Of a stretch of DNA of 64,000 bases, positions 8,571 to 17,091 are shown one piece after another. Within the stretch, counting starts at the first letter, position 1. Each line of letters begins with the position of its first letter. The position numbers were made by a program, and so were the translations under genes. The DNA is from Wenjunlia vitaminophila DSM 41686 (GTDB lineage Bacteria; Actinomycetota; Actinomycetes; Streptomycetales; Streptomycetaceae): NCBI RefSeq assembly GCF_000380165.1, contig NZ_KB904655.1, positions 53,321 to 117,320 of the forward strand. The letters are read 5' to 3'. Under the pieces are notes generated by a model, which worked only from the letters and a program-made list of their open reading frames with translations, was not told the origin of the DNA and searched no databases.

Positions 8571-9652
8571 TCACCGGGCGTACTCGGTCCAGGCGCGGGC
8601 CTGCGCGGAGCCCGGGGCGAGCGCCCGCAGCCGGTCACCGAATCCGTCCACCAGCCGCCCGACCCGTCGCGCGATGTCGGTGGGGACGACGAGCGCCGTG
8701 CTGACGGCCGGCTCCAGCTCCCCCTGGTGGAGCTGCGCCAGGGCCAGGTAGGCGTGGAGCAGGGCGCGGTCCCGGGCCGTGTCCCGGGGGAGCAGGGCCA
8801 GAGCGCGGTGGGCGTGGGACTCGGCGTCGGCCCACTGGCCGAGGTCGAAACAGGTGATCACGGCGTGCAGGTGCAGGTCGCCCTGCCCCCAGAAGCCCAT
8901 CCAGGAGGGCCTGGGCTCGGTCGGGTCGGAGCGGTCCAGGGCGTCCTGGGCCCGTCCGAGGCTGCGCCGGGCGGCCGTCAGCTCCCCCGTCCCGGCGTGC
9001 CGGACCGCGAGCCGGGCATGGGCCAGCGAGGCGTAGAACGGGTCCTGCCGCACCACCCGGGTGGCCCGGGACGCCTCGGCGGCGGCCAGCGCGTCACCGT
9101 GTTGGCCGACGTGCTTGTACAGGCTGCTGGCCTGGCTCCACACCCAGAAGTTGGTGGCGGCGTCCCCGGACAGGCCCGACAGGGTGACCGCCTGGTCCAG
9201 ATGGCGCCCGTCGACGGCGGCCCACATGGCGCTGGACGCCAGGCGGGCCGCGGTGGCGTAGAGGTGACGGCGCACCCGGGGGCTGGCGCTGCCGCGCTGT
9301 TGGAGCTCCACGGCCTCCCGCACCAGCCCGGCGGCACGGTCCTCCAGCGCCAGGGTGCCCCCTGGCGGTCGTCGGCGGCGATGACCCGGCCCAGCTCGGC
9401 ATCGAGGCGTTCCACGTCCGGCATGCCCACCCGCCTGGGCGGGTTCGCCGCCGCGGTGGCCAGCACGGAACCGGTGGTGACGGTGAGGAAGGTTCTGCGC
9501 CGCACGGGGGCCTCCTGGGTGGGAGAGTGCGGCCGGGCCCTGCCCCGGCGGACAAAGCCTAGTTCCGTGACGGTACGTCCGGTGAGGGCCTCCAAGGCCA
9601 CACACTGCCGCAGGTGCGGACGTCCCACCTCACCGGCCATCCAGCGGCGCAC
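8571..9652 (-). pseudogene. Frameshifted HTH/TPR transcriptional regulator
   Basis: Two frames together resemble one actinobacterial regulator: an HTH C-terminal piece (SVRRWMAGEVGRPHL, VTELGF) plus an alpha-helical TPR-like domain. The frame carrying the HTH piece ends its similarity at ADDRQG and the homologous sequence resumes in another frame at GTLALEDRAAG. The junction is a run of five C at 9358-9362 (five G on the coding strand); one extra G restores a continuous frame. The N-terminus is also short: upstream of GTG 9652 the frame has no other start codon before an in-frame stop, so half of a typical HTH is missing. It is either a real pseudogene or contains a homopolymer sequencing error. 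Confidence 0.72.
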
Positions 9653-9925
9653 CGACCCTTCATGGGCGCTCTGAAGGGCGGAATCGCCCCCGAACTGCCC
9701 GAAGTGACGTGCCGCAGCCCGGACAGATCACCCCCGGGAGTCATGGCGAACCGTTTCACCGAGCCACGAACCCCAAGGGAGGCGGGCTCCGTGGAACGGG
9801 AATCGGGGGCGCCGCCGGTCGAGGGAATACCCGTGCCGCGCACCGGGCGGTTCGGCGGAGTTCGAGATGCCGTACAGCGGGATGAAGTAGCGTGCCAACG
9901 CCCCTCCACCCCAAGGAGAGCATCC

Positions 9926-11368
9926 ATGGAGAAACTTGCCCAGATCGGTGTCACCGGCCTCGCGGTCATGGGTGGCAACCTCGCCCGCAACCTCGCCCGC
10001 CACGGGCACACCGTCGCCGTCCACAACAGGACCGCTGCCAGGACACGGGCGCTGATCGGGGAGTTCGGCCACGAGGGAACGTTTCTTCCCGCCGAGACCC
10101 CCAAGGACTTCGTCGCCTCGCTGGAACGGCCGCGCCGGATCGTCGTCATGGTCAAGGCCGGCGGGCCGACCGACGCGGTGATCGACGAGTTCTCCCCGCT
10201 GCTGGAGCCCGGCGACGTGATCATCGACGGGGGGAACGCCCACTTCGAGGACACCCGCCGCCGGGAGGAACGGCTCCGCTCCCGGGGCATCCACTTCGTG
10301 GGCACCGGGATCTCCGGCGGGGAGGAGGGCGCACTGCACGGGCCGAGCATCATGCCGGGCGGCTCCGCCGAGTCCTACCGGTCCCTGGGGCCGCTGCTGG
10401 AGGACATCGCCGCCAAGGCCCCCGACGGCACCCCGTGCTGCACCCACATCGGCCCGGACGGCGCCGGGCACTTCGTCAAGATGGTGCACAACGGCATCGA
10501 GTACGCCGACATGCAGCTCATCGCCGAGGCGTACCACCTGCTGCGGCACATCGCCGGGTACGAGCCGGCGAGGATCGCCGAGGTCTTCGACATCTGGAAC
10601 ACCGGCCGCCTCGACTCGTACCTGATCGAGATCACCGCCGAGGTGCTGGCCCACACCGACCCCGACACCGGCGCGCCGTTCGTGGACGTCGTCCAGGACC
10701 GGGCCGAGCAGAAGGGCACCGGGCGGTGGACCGTGCAGAGCGCCCTGGACCTGGGCGTCCCGGTCTCCGGCATCGCCGAGGCGGTGTTCGCCCGTGCCCT
10801 GTCCGGCCACGTGGAACTGCGCGCCGCCGCCGCGTCGCTGCCGGGTCCGCGGCGCACCCCGCTCGACCCGCGGGACGCGGCCAGGTTCGCCGAGCAGGTG
10901 GAGCAGGCCCTGTACGCGTCCAAGGTCGTCTCCTACACCCAGGGGTTCCACCAGATGCAGGCCGCGGGCCAGGCCTACGGCTGGGACCTGGATCTCGGAG
11001 CCATCGCCGCCATCTGGCGGGGCGGCTGCATCATCCGCGCCGCCTTCCTCGACCGCATCAGGGCCGCCTACGCCGCCAACCCCGCGGCGCCCGGCCTGCT
11101 GGCCGACCCCGAGTTCGCCCGGGAGGTCGGCGAGGCCCAGAGCGCCTGGCGCACCGTGGTGGCCGACGCCGCCAGGGACGGCGTGCCCACCCCCGGCTTC
11201 TCCGCCGCGCTCGCCTACTACGACGCGTTGCGCGCCGAGCGGCTGCCGGCGTCGCTCACCCAGGCCCAGCGCGACTACTTCGGCGCCCACACCTACCGGC
11301 GCACCGACCGGGAGGGCGCCTTCCACACCCGGTGGGGCGGCGACCGCACCGAACAGCGGACGGACTGA
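9926..11368 (+). CDS. gnd: 6-phosphogluconate dehydrogenase, decarboxylating
   Basis: This 480-residue enzyme oxidises and decarboxylates 6-phosphogluconate to ribulose 5-phosphate in the oxidative pentose phosphate pathway, making NADPH. The Rossmann motif GLAVMGGNLARN starts near residue 11, followed by IIDGGN, the substrate loop GTGISGGEEGA, and the catalytic lysine/histidine segment HFVKMVHNGIEY. Length matches the long dimeric class. ATG 9926 has AAGGAG seven bases upstream; the open frame extends further upstream but without family similarity. It stands alone, with no zwf or transketolase beside it. Confidence 0.96.
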   Translation: MEKLAQIGVTGLAVMGGNLARNLARHGHTVAVHNRTAARTRALIGEFGHEGTFLPAETPKDFVASLERPRRIVVMVKAGGPTDAVIDEFSPLLEPGDVIIDGGNAHFEDTRRREERLRSRGIHFVGTGISGGEEGALHGPSIMPGGSAESYRSLGPLLEDIAAKAPDGTPCCTHIGPDGAGHFVKMVHNGIEYADMQLIAEAYHLLRHIAGYEPARIAEVFDIWNTGRLDSYLIEITAEVLAHTDPDTGAPFVDVVQDRAEQKGTGRWTVQSALDLGVPVSGIAEAVFARALSGHVELRAAAASLPGPRRTPLDPRDAARFAEQVEQALYASKVVSYTQGFHQMQAAGQAYGWDLDLGAIAAIWRGGCIIRAAFLDRIRAAYAANPAAPGLLADPEFAREVGEAQSAWRTVVADAARDGVPTPGFSAALAYYDALRAERLPASLTQAQRDYFGAHTYRRTDREGAFHTRWGGDRTEQRTD

Positions 11369-11471
11369 CCTGGAGGGGACGGCGGCCGCGACCATCCCAC
11401 CGGAGGGGCCGCGTCCAGCGTGGGGACGGCGGGCGCCGGGCGGTGGCCGGGGGCCCGGCACGCGCGCAACG

Positions 11472-11477
11472 TACGAT
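11472..11477 (+). promoter_or_regulatory. -10 element of a leaderless GNAT transcript
   Basis: TACGAT lies seven bases before the GTG at 11485, and no Shine-Dalgarno sequence is present. This spacing places the transcription start at the start codon itself, a common leaderless arrangement in actinobacteria. No clear -35 element is visible. Confidence 0.45.
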
Positions 11478-11484
11478 CACTCCC

Positions 11485-12018
11485 GTGTCCGCCGCAGCCA
11501 CCTGGCCCACCGCCACGCCCATGGCCACGCCGCGCCTGCGGCTGGAGCCGCTCCGCGTCGAGCACGCGCGGGAGGCCGCCCCGGTCCTGAACGACGTGCG
11601 GTTGCACGCGTGGACCGGCGGGGCGCCGTGCACGCCGCGGGAACTCGAAGCCAGGTACCGCCGGCAGTCGGCCGGACAGTCGGCGGACGGCACCCACGGC
11701 TGGCTGAACTGGATGCTCCGTCGGCTGGCGGACGGGCAGCTCGTCGGCACCGTGCAGGCCACCCTCCACCACCCGGCCGCGGGCCGGACGCAGGCCGCAC
11801 TCGCCTGGGTGGTCGGCACCGACCACCAGCGCAACGGCTACGGACGCGAGGCGGCTCTGGCCATGGCGGACTGGCTGCGCGCGCACGGGGTGGACCGGCT
11901 GACCGCGCACATCCGTCCCGGGCACGAGGCGTCGGCGGGCATCGCACGGGCACTCGGCCTCACCGCGACGAACGCGTGGGCCGGGGACGAGGTCGTCTGG
12001 AGCGACCCCGGGCCGTGA
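11485..12018 (+). CDS. GNAT-family N-acetyltransferase
   Basis: The 177-residue protein has the GNAT (RimJ/RimL-like) fold. Its start region TPRLRLEPLRVEH is typical of the first strand and helix, LAWVVGTDHQRNGYGREAA supplies the acetyl-CoA pyrophosphate loop (Q/R-x-x-G-x-G/A form), and a second-half strand DRLTAHIRPGHEAS precedes a helix typical of the C-terminal part. It probably acetylates an amine from acetyl-CoA; the substrate is unknown. GTG 11485 with a -10 hexamer seven bases upstream suggests leaderless translation; ATG 11521 is an alternative giving 165 residues. It follows gnd by 116 bases. Confidence 0.8.
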   Translation: MSAAATWPTATPMATPRLRLEPLRVEHAREAAPVLNDVRLHAWTGGAPCTPRELEARYRRQSAGQSADGTHGWLNWMLRRLADGQLVGTVQATLHHPAAGRTQAALAWVVGTDHQRNGYGREAALAMADWLRAHGVDRLTAHIRPGHEASAGIARALGLTATNAWAGDEVVWSDPGP

Positions 12019-12107
12019 ACCGACCGGTGCCGGCCTGGTGCCCCCGGTCCACCGGGGCCGGGCCAGGTCCCGGGCGGGCGCGTCGGCGTTCGGTACGGGC
12101 GTGAACG

Positions 12108-12151
12108 CGCGGTTCCCGGGGTCCGGTTCTGACCGGGCCCCGGGAACCGCG
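12108..12151. terminator. Bidirectional transcription terminator
   Basis: A perfect 14-base-pair outer stem (12108-12121 with 12138-12151) encloses a second stem CCGGT/ACCGG with a TCTG loop. It sits between the convergent GNAT and protease genes, and without a U-tract it would serve both strands. Confidence 0.8.
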
Positions 12152-12157
12152 GGACGA

Positions 12158-12193
12158 GCTGGTCGGGCTGGTCGGGCTGGTCGGGCTGGTCGG
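12158..12193. repeat. Four tandem copies of a 9-bp unit
   Basis: GCTGGTCGG is repeated four times without error directly beside the terminator and ends ten bases before the protease stop codon. It is a simple tandem repeat in noncoding DNA and may vary in copy number between strains. Confidence 0.85.
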
Positions 12194-12203
12194 GCTGCTG
12201 GAA

Positions 12204-13271
12204 CTAGATGATGCTCACGCCGTAGGCGTTGATCGCCTCGACCAGCGGCTGGAAGAACGTGGTGCCGCCGGAGGAGCAGTTGCCGCTGCCGCCGGAGGTC
12301 AGGCCGTAGCCGGTGCTGCCGGAGTACATCGGGCCACCGCTGTCGCCGGGCTCGGCGCAGATGTTGGTCTGGATCATGCCGTAGACGATGTCGCCACCGC
12401 CGTAGTTGACGGTCTGGTTGAGCGCGGTGACGGTGCCGCTGTGGGTGCCGGTGGTGCTGCCCCTGCGGCTGGCGGTCGCACCGACGACCGGGTTGGCGGC
12501 CCGGGTGATGTCAATGCTGCCGACGGTGCCCGGGTGCGACACGGAGGTGTTGGCGTACCGCACCAGCCCGTAGTCGTTGACGGGGAAGCTGCTGCCCGAG
12601 GTGGGCCCGATCCACGTGGTCAGCGAGGAGTTGGTGTACCAGTCGGGGTAGCCGTCGGTGCAGTGGCCCGCGGTGACGAAGTAGTACGTGGAGCCCTTCA
12701 CCACGTTGAAGCCGAGCGAGCAGCGCCAGCCGGCGTCCGCGTAGATGGCGTCGCCACCGGATATCAGCTTGTTGAGCTTGCCCTGCATCCGGTCGACCTC
12801 GACCGCGTCGCCGTACTGGGCGGCGAACTTGTTGACCTTGGCCAGGTCAGCGCCCTTGACCGTGGAGTCGACGGAGATCACCAGCTTGTTGCTCACGGGG
12901 TCCACACCCCAGCTCGTGCCCGCCACGTCCACCGAGCCGAGGACGGCCTTGTCGATCTTGGCCAGCTCGGCCGAGCTGTGCTCGACGAACTTCGGCACCG
13001 CGCCGCTGTCGCGCACGGCTTCGGCGGCCTCGTCGGTGGTGACGTTGACGACCATCTTGCCGGTCGCCTGGTCGAGGTAGGTTCCCGCGGTGTCGGTCGT
13101 GCCGAGCTCGGCCACGAGGGCCGTCGCTTCCTCGGGTGAGGCCGAGGCGGTGGAGGAGGCGGTGGCGGTGGGAACGACGACGAACGCGCTGGCCGCGATC
13201 ATCCCGGCCGCCGCGGCGATCAGCCGCACGCGCCTGGCCGTGGAGCGGGTGGCAACGGTGTTGCTCTTCAC
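12204..13271 (-). CDS. Streptogrisin-type secreted serine protease (S1/alpha-lytic family)
   Basis: The 355-residue precursor has a signal peptide (basic start with ARRVRL, hydrophobic core, ATAS cleavage region about 35-39), a propeptide of about 130 residues, and a mature domain beginning ISGGDAIY at 170. Catalytic residues are His203 (TAGHC), Asp233 (NDYG) and Ser311 (GDSGG). Cysteines 184/204 and 305/332 form the two family disulfides. The mature part (186 residues) closely resembles streptogrisin B/D, so a chymotrypsin-like preference is likely. The propeptide is the usual folding chaperone. GTG 13271 follows AGGAGG by five bases. A promoter lies about 110 bases upstream. Confidence 0.95.
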   Translation of the reverse strand: MKSNTVATRSTARRVRLIAAAAGMIAASAFVVVPTATASSTASASPEEATALVAELGTTDTAGTYLDQATGKMVVNVTTDEAAEAVRDSGAVPKFVEHSSAELAKIDKAVLGSVDVAGTSWGVDPVSNKLVISVDSTVKGADLAKVNKFAAQYGDAVEVDRMQGKLNKLISGGDAIYADAGWRCSLGFNVVKGSTYYFVTAGHCTDGYPDWYTNSSLTTWIGPTSGSSFPVNDYGLVRYANTSVSHPGTVGSIDITRAANPVVGATASRRGSTTGTHSGTVTALNQTVNYGGGDIVYGMIQTNICAEPGDSGGPMYSGSTGYGLTSGGSGNCSSGGTTFFQPLVEAINAYGVSII

Positions 13272-13378
13272 TCGAACCTCCTGGTCGCAGAGCGAGCCGA
13301 CCGGGGGTGGGCCGGCCCGTGTACCACTCGCCCAGGGACGCCCTGTTGGACGTGCCCCTGACAAGAGGGTCACAACGA

Positions 13379-13407
13379 AGTATCGAGACAACCCCCACGC
13401 CGCACAA
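13379..13407 (-). promoter_or_regulatory. Promoter of the streptogrisin-like protease
   Basis: On the minus strand TTGTGC (13407-13402) and GATACT (13384-13379) are separated by 17 bases, a good housekeeping-type promoter. It would give a leader of about 100 bases before the GTG at 13271. Confidence 0.55.
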
Positions 13408-13533
13408 GAAGGCCTCCGGCCGCCGGGCGCGCAACACCCCCAACACCCCCGACAGGACGCCGCACACAAAGGGGCGCGCGACATGACAGAACACGCCGCG
13501 CGCACCGACAACACGCCGGTTTACCGCCGCTGA

Positions 13534-14754
13534 TCAGCAACCACAGTCACAGCCACAGTCGCAACCGTCACAGCAGCCACCGTCGCCACAGCAATTGCAG
13601 CCGTCACTACAGCCGTCGCAACAGTCACAACAGTCCTCACACCTCTCCGGCTTGCGACACCAGCCCTCGCGCGGCTCCCCCGTCCAGGGGTCCTCCAACG
13701 AGCTCCTACAACAGAGCTGGCATGTACAAAACATCCCTGCCCAGACCGCGCATCCGGCGAGCGGACCGCGCCGCCGGCCCCGCCTCGGAGGCTCCGGCGG
13801 CAGGGGCCCGGGGCCGCCGGGACCGAAGGGGTTCTGGGTGGGAGGAGGAGGGGTGGGCGTGGCGGCGGCGGGTGCGGCACGTCCGGTGGTGCAGGCGTGG
13901 CCGGTGGTCCCGAAGGCCCGGTCCACCGAACGCGGCAGTTCGTGCACCAGCAGCACGTGGACCAACCCGCCCCGGGTGAACTCCACGTCCGCCAGCGCCA
14001 GCCGCACCCCGCGCACCGCGTCGTCACACAGCCGCCGCGCCTCCTCCAGGCCCGTCCCCGTCGCGGTCAGCGGATTCCACGCGCCCGCGCTGGCGTCCTC
14101 GGCCAGGTCCTCCACCGCGTCCAACACGTGGGCCAACCGCCCGAACAGCCGTCCCGCCTCAGCCAACGGCGCACGGTTCCCCGGTCGCCCGGCGAGCACC
14201 GCCGTGTGCGCGAACGCCGCAGCGGTCGCCGTCTCCGTCGGCTCCGTCACCTCCAACAGCGAGACACCCGCCATCGACTCCACGCGCAACTGCCGTTCCA
14301 CCGCGTCCACCAGCACCGCCGTGTCGAACCCCACCTCGGCACCCCGCACCGCGCCCCCACGGTCCCAACGGGCAGCCACCCCACGAGCCACGGCCGCCAC
14401 CGGCCGACGCGCCAACACCCCGTCCCGGTCCGCCACGTGGTCCCGCACCTTCGCCGAAGCCAGCACCAACGACACCGCCGCCGCCAACCGCGCACCCTCA
14501 CCCACGGCCACCTCGGCCGACCGCATCCCCCGCAACGGACACGGCCCCGCGGACCGCCGCGCCCCCGCTCCCCCCGAGCCGGACTGCGCCTCCACCAACG
14601 CCGAAATGATCAAGCCGTCATAGTTCGTGGCCACCCGGGCCAACTGCCCGTGCCCGTCCCGCAACGCCAGACACAGACCACACAGGTGAGCCATCCACGA
14701 CGCCTGCAACGACGCGGACAGCCGATGCCGACACGGCCGAACGATTCCGAACAA
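13534..14754 (-). CDS. DUF5685 protein with cysteine-rich tail
   Basis: The 406-residue protein opens with the DUF5685 signature MFGIVRPCRHRL and SWMAHLCGLCLALRDGHG, where closely spaced cysteines suggest metal binding. An alpha-helical middle part and a Pro-rich linker (about 315-345) follow. The last 64 residues contain 21 cysteines, ending in alternating Cys/Asp/Gly. The start is TTG 14754, the only codon that restores the family N-terminus, with a purine-rich GGGGGAA just upstream. No transmembrane segment is obvious. DUF5685 proteins have no assigned function; the tail suggests a metal-cluster or metal-storage role, which is inference. Confidence 0.85.
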   Translation of the reverse strand: MFGIVRPCRHRLSASLQASWMAHLCGLCLALRDGHGQLARVATNYDGLIISALVEAQSGSGGAGARRSAGPCPLRGMRSAEVAVGEGARLAAAVSLVLASAKVRDHVADRDGVLARRPVAAVARGVAARWDRGGAVRGAEVGFDTAVLVDAVERQLRVESMAGVSLLEVTEPTETATAAAFAHTAVLAGRPGNRAPLAEAGRLFGRLAHVLDAVEDLAEDASAGAWNPLTATGTGLEEARRLCDDAVRGVRLALADVEFTRGGLVHVLLVHELPRSVDRAFGTTGHACTTGRAAPAAATPTPPPPTQNPFGPGGPGPLPPEPPRRGRRRGPLAGCAVWAGMFCTCQLCCRSSLEDPWTGEPREGWCRKPERCEDCCDCCDGCSDGCNCCGDGGCCDGCDCGCDCGC

Positions 14755-15270
14755 GGTTCCCCCCCAGCGCAGGGCGACACACGTCCCTGAACAGGCAATG
14801 CCGCGAAAGTCCTACCAGAGAAGCACGTCACCACCCGAACCAGCGACGACCCCCCGGGTTCCCCCCAGCAGACGACGCGGCGCCGGCTGCGGTTCCCTCC
14901 GGCCACCGCCCGCCCCTCCCCCGCGCCCCCACGGTTGGACGACGCCCGCGCGGGGCGTCCGGTCAGCATCGCGTTACGCTTTACCCCAAAAGGGCGATGT
15001 GACGGGTTCCACGGCCAGCACCGGGACGGTGTCCTTCGGGGCGCCAGTTCCCTTGAGAGGAGAGCATGTTGCCTCACAAAGGGACGAACAGGCACTTTCC
15101 CGCCGCCCGTCACCTTTCATCCACAACCGGAAGGCTGATCCTGCACCGCCGCGACTGCACCAGTACTGCAACGAAACCCCGGTTCGCGTGTCAACTCCTT
15201 GGCGCGATGTCCGCGCGATGGACGACCATAGAGGAGCGGACGGCATCGACCGCGGTGAGAGGAGGAGTCC
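14755..15270. other. 516-base divergent intergenic region
   Basis: The region separates the DUF5685 and sepF-like genes and must hold both promoters. I see a lower-G+C patch around 14970-15000 (GTTACGCTTTACCCC), a GAGGAG before an ATG at 15066 opening an 82-codon frame that overlaps sepF, and the strong GAGGAGG of sepF at its end. The 82-codon frame has poor codon bias and is not called. No convincing promoter hexamer pair or RNA gene was recognised. Confidence 0.5.
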
Positions 15271-15711
15271 ATGGGTTCAGTGCGGCGAGCGAGTGCCTGG
15301 CTGGGACTCGTTGACGACGGCGACGACGACCGGTACTACGACGACGAGTACGGCGAAGCTCCCGAGCGGAACGCCTCGTGGGCGACCGACCCGCGAATCC
15401 GGGTGGTCTCCGACCCCACCGAGCCCTCCGGGCGACGGATCGCCACCGTGACCCCGGACGGCTTCGGGGACGCCCGCGGCATCGGCGAGCTGTTCCGGGA
15501 CGGCATCCCGGTCGTGGTCAACCTGACCTTGATGGACGCCGCGGACGCCAAGCGCGTGGTGGACTTCGCCGCTGGTCTGACGTTCGGTCTGCGCGGCTCG
15601 ATCGAGCGGGTGGCCAGCCGGGTGTTCCTGCTGACCCCGGCCGACTACCAGGTGATGGACGGCAGGGCCACAACCCGGGAACTGGACCGGGGCTTCTTCA
15701 ACCAGAGTTGA
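15271..15711 (+). CDS. SepF-family cell division protein (SflA/SflB-like paralogue)
   Basis: The 146-residue protein begins [14 protein letters not shown], the amphipathic membrane-binding helix typical of SepF. An acidic Asp/Tyr-rich linker follows, then the SepF core (about residues 50-140) with [23 protein letters not shown] and the dimerisation glycine region GLRGSIERV, and it ends FFNQS. SepF proteins bind FtsZ and tether it to the membrane. The gene is not in a dcw cluster; this sequence type corresponds to the extra SepF-like proteins of Streptomyces that modulate polar growth and septation. A strong GAGGAGG precedes ATG 15271. Confidence 0.88.
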   Translation: MGSVRRASAWLGLVDDGDDDRYYDDEYGEAPERNASWATDPRIRVVSDPTEPSGRRIATVTPDGFGDARGIGELFRDGIPVVVNLTLMDAADAKRVVDFAAGLTFGLRGSIERVASRVFLLTPADYQVMDGRATTRELDRGFFNQS

Positions 15712-15739
15712 CCACCGGGTTCGGTGCCGGCTGTCCGTA

Positions 15740-15774
15740 GGTGCCGGCTGGTCCCCCGGGGACCAGCCGGCACC
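15740..15774. terminator. Bidirectional terminator
   Basis: Seventeen bases at 15740-15756 pair perfectly with 15758-15774 around a single C (about 15 pairs once a minimal loop is allowed). It lies between the convergent sepF-like and acyl-CoA dehydrogenase genes. Confidence 0.8.
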
Positions 15775-15862
15775 ACCGCGTTCCGTGGCACCGCCACCGC
15801 GCGTCGGGCGGGGCGACACGGGCGGTGACCGGCCCGGGCTCGGCCCGCGGGCCCCGGCCCGC

Positions 15863-17050
15863 TCAGCGGAAGGCGTCGAGGCCGGTTAGCGCCTTGCCGA
15901 GAACGAGCTGGTGCATCTCCGCGGTGCCCTCGTAGGTGAGCACCGACTCGAGGTTGGTGGCGTGGCGCATCACCGGGTACTCCAGGGAGATGCCGTTGGC
16001 GCCGAGGATGGTGCGGGACGTCCGGCAGATCTCCAGGGCCTCCCGGACGTTGTTGAGCTTGCCGAAGCTGATCTGTTCGGGCCGCAGTCGTCCGGCGTCC
16101 ATCCGCCGACCGAGGTGGTGCGCCAGCAGGACGCCCTTGTGCAACTCCACGGCCATGTCGGCCAGTTTGGCCTGGGTGAGCTGGAAACCGCCGATGGGCC
16201 GGCCGAACTGCTCACGGGTGGTGGCGTACTCCAGAGCCGACTCGAAGCAGGCACGGGCCGCGCCCATCGCCCCCCACACGATGCCGTACCGGGCGTGGCT
16301 CAGACAGCTCAACGGCCCGCGCAGTCCGACCACCCCGGGGAGCGCCGCGCCCTCGGGCAGCCGCACCTCGTCCAGGACCAGCTCGCTGGTGACCGAGGCG
16401 CGCAGGCTCCACTTGTGGTGGATGTCGTGGGCGGCGAAGCCCGGCGCGTCGGTGGGCACCACGAAGCCACGGATGCCCTCGTCGGTGCGGGCCCAGACCA
16501 CCGCCACCCCGGCCAGCGAGCCGTTGGTGATCCACGTCTTGCGGCCGGTGAGCACCCAGTCGCTCCCGTCGCGCCTGGCGTGGGTGCGCATCGCGGCGGG
16601 GTCCGACCCGTGGTCGGGTTCGGTGAGCCCGAAGCAGCCGATGGTCTCCCCGGCGGCCATCGGCGGCAGCCAGCGCTCCTTGAGCTCCTCGGAGCCGTAC
16701 CGGTGGATCGCGTACATGGCCAGGGAGCCCTGGACGGAGACCAGGGAACGGATGCCGGAGTCGGCTGCCTCGAGCTCCAGGCAGGCCAGGCCGTACTGGA
16801 CGGCGGTGGCACCGGCGCACCCGTGCCCGTGGAGCGGCATGCCGAGCGCGCCCAGGGCGCCGAGTTCCCTGGCGAGTTCCCGGACCTCCGGGACCTGGCC
16901 GTCCTCGTACCACCGCGCGACGTGGGGCAGCACCCGGTCCGCGGCCCAGCGCCGGACGGTCTCACGCACCGCGCGGTCGTCGTCGTCCAGCAGGTCGTCC
17001 AGGCCCAGCGGGTCGAGCGGGTCGAACCGGGGCGCTGCGCTTGCGGTCAT
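15863..17050 (-). CDS. Acyl-CoA dehydrogenase, glutaryl-CoA dehydrogenase-like
   Basis: The 395-residue flavoprotein has the three acyl-CoA dehydrogenase domains: an N-terminal helical part, the central FAD-binding CFGLTEPDHGSDP and KTWITNGSLAGVAVVWAR region, and the C-terminal helical part with the catalytic glutamate in TYEGTAEMHQL (about residue 374). This combination, and the short substrate pocket signatures, fit the glutaryl-CoA dehydrogenase branch, which oxidises and decarboxylates glutaryl-CoA to crotonyl-CoA in lysine and tryptophan catabolism. ATG 17050 follows GGAGGG by five bases. No other catabolic gene is adjacent, so the substrate is inferred from family resemblance only. Confidence 0.85.
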   Translation of the reverse strand: MTASAAPRFDPLDPLGLDDLLDDDDRAVRETVRRWAADRVLPHVARWYEDGQVPEVRELARELGALGALGMPLHGHGCAGATAVQYGLACLELEAADSGIRSLVSVQGSLAMYAIHRYGSEELKERWLPPMAAGETIGCFGLTEPDHGSDPAAMRTHARRDGSDWVLTGRKTWITNGSLAGVAVVWARTDEGIRGFVVPTDAPGFAAHDIHHKWSLRASVTSELVLDEVRLPEGAALPGVVGLRGPLSCLSHARYGIVWGAMGAARACFESALEYATTREQFGRPIGGFQLTQAKLADMAVELHKGVLLAHHLGRRMDAGRLRPEQISFGKLNNVREALEICRTSRTILGANGISLEYPVMRHATNLESVLTYEGTAEMHQLVLGKALTGLDAFR

Positions 17051-17091
17051 GGCTGCCCTCCGCAGTCGATCTCCGTTGATCCGGGGAGACG

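Noticed and set aside
15066..15314. 82-codon frame with GAGGAG upstream, overlapping the sepF-like start
   Set aside because: Codon bias is unlike neighbours and it overlaps the sepF-like gene, which has a better start.
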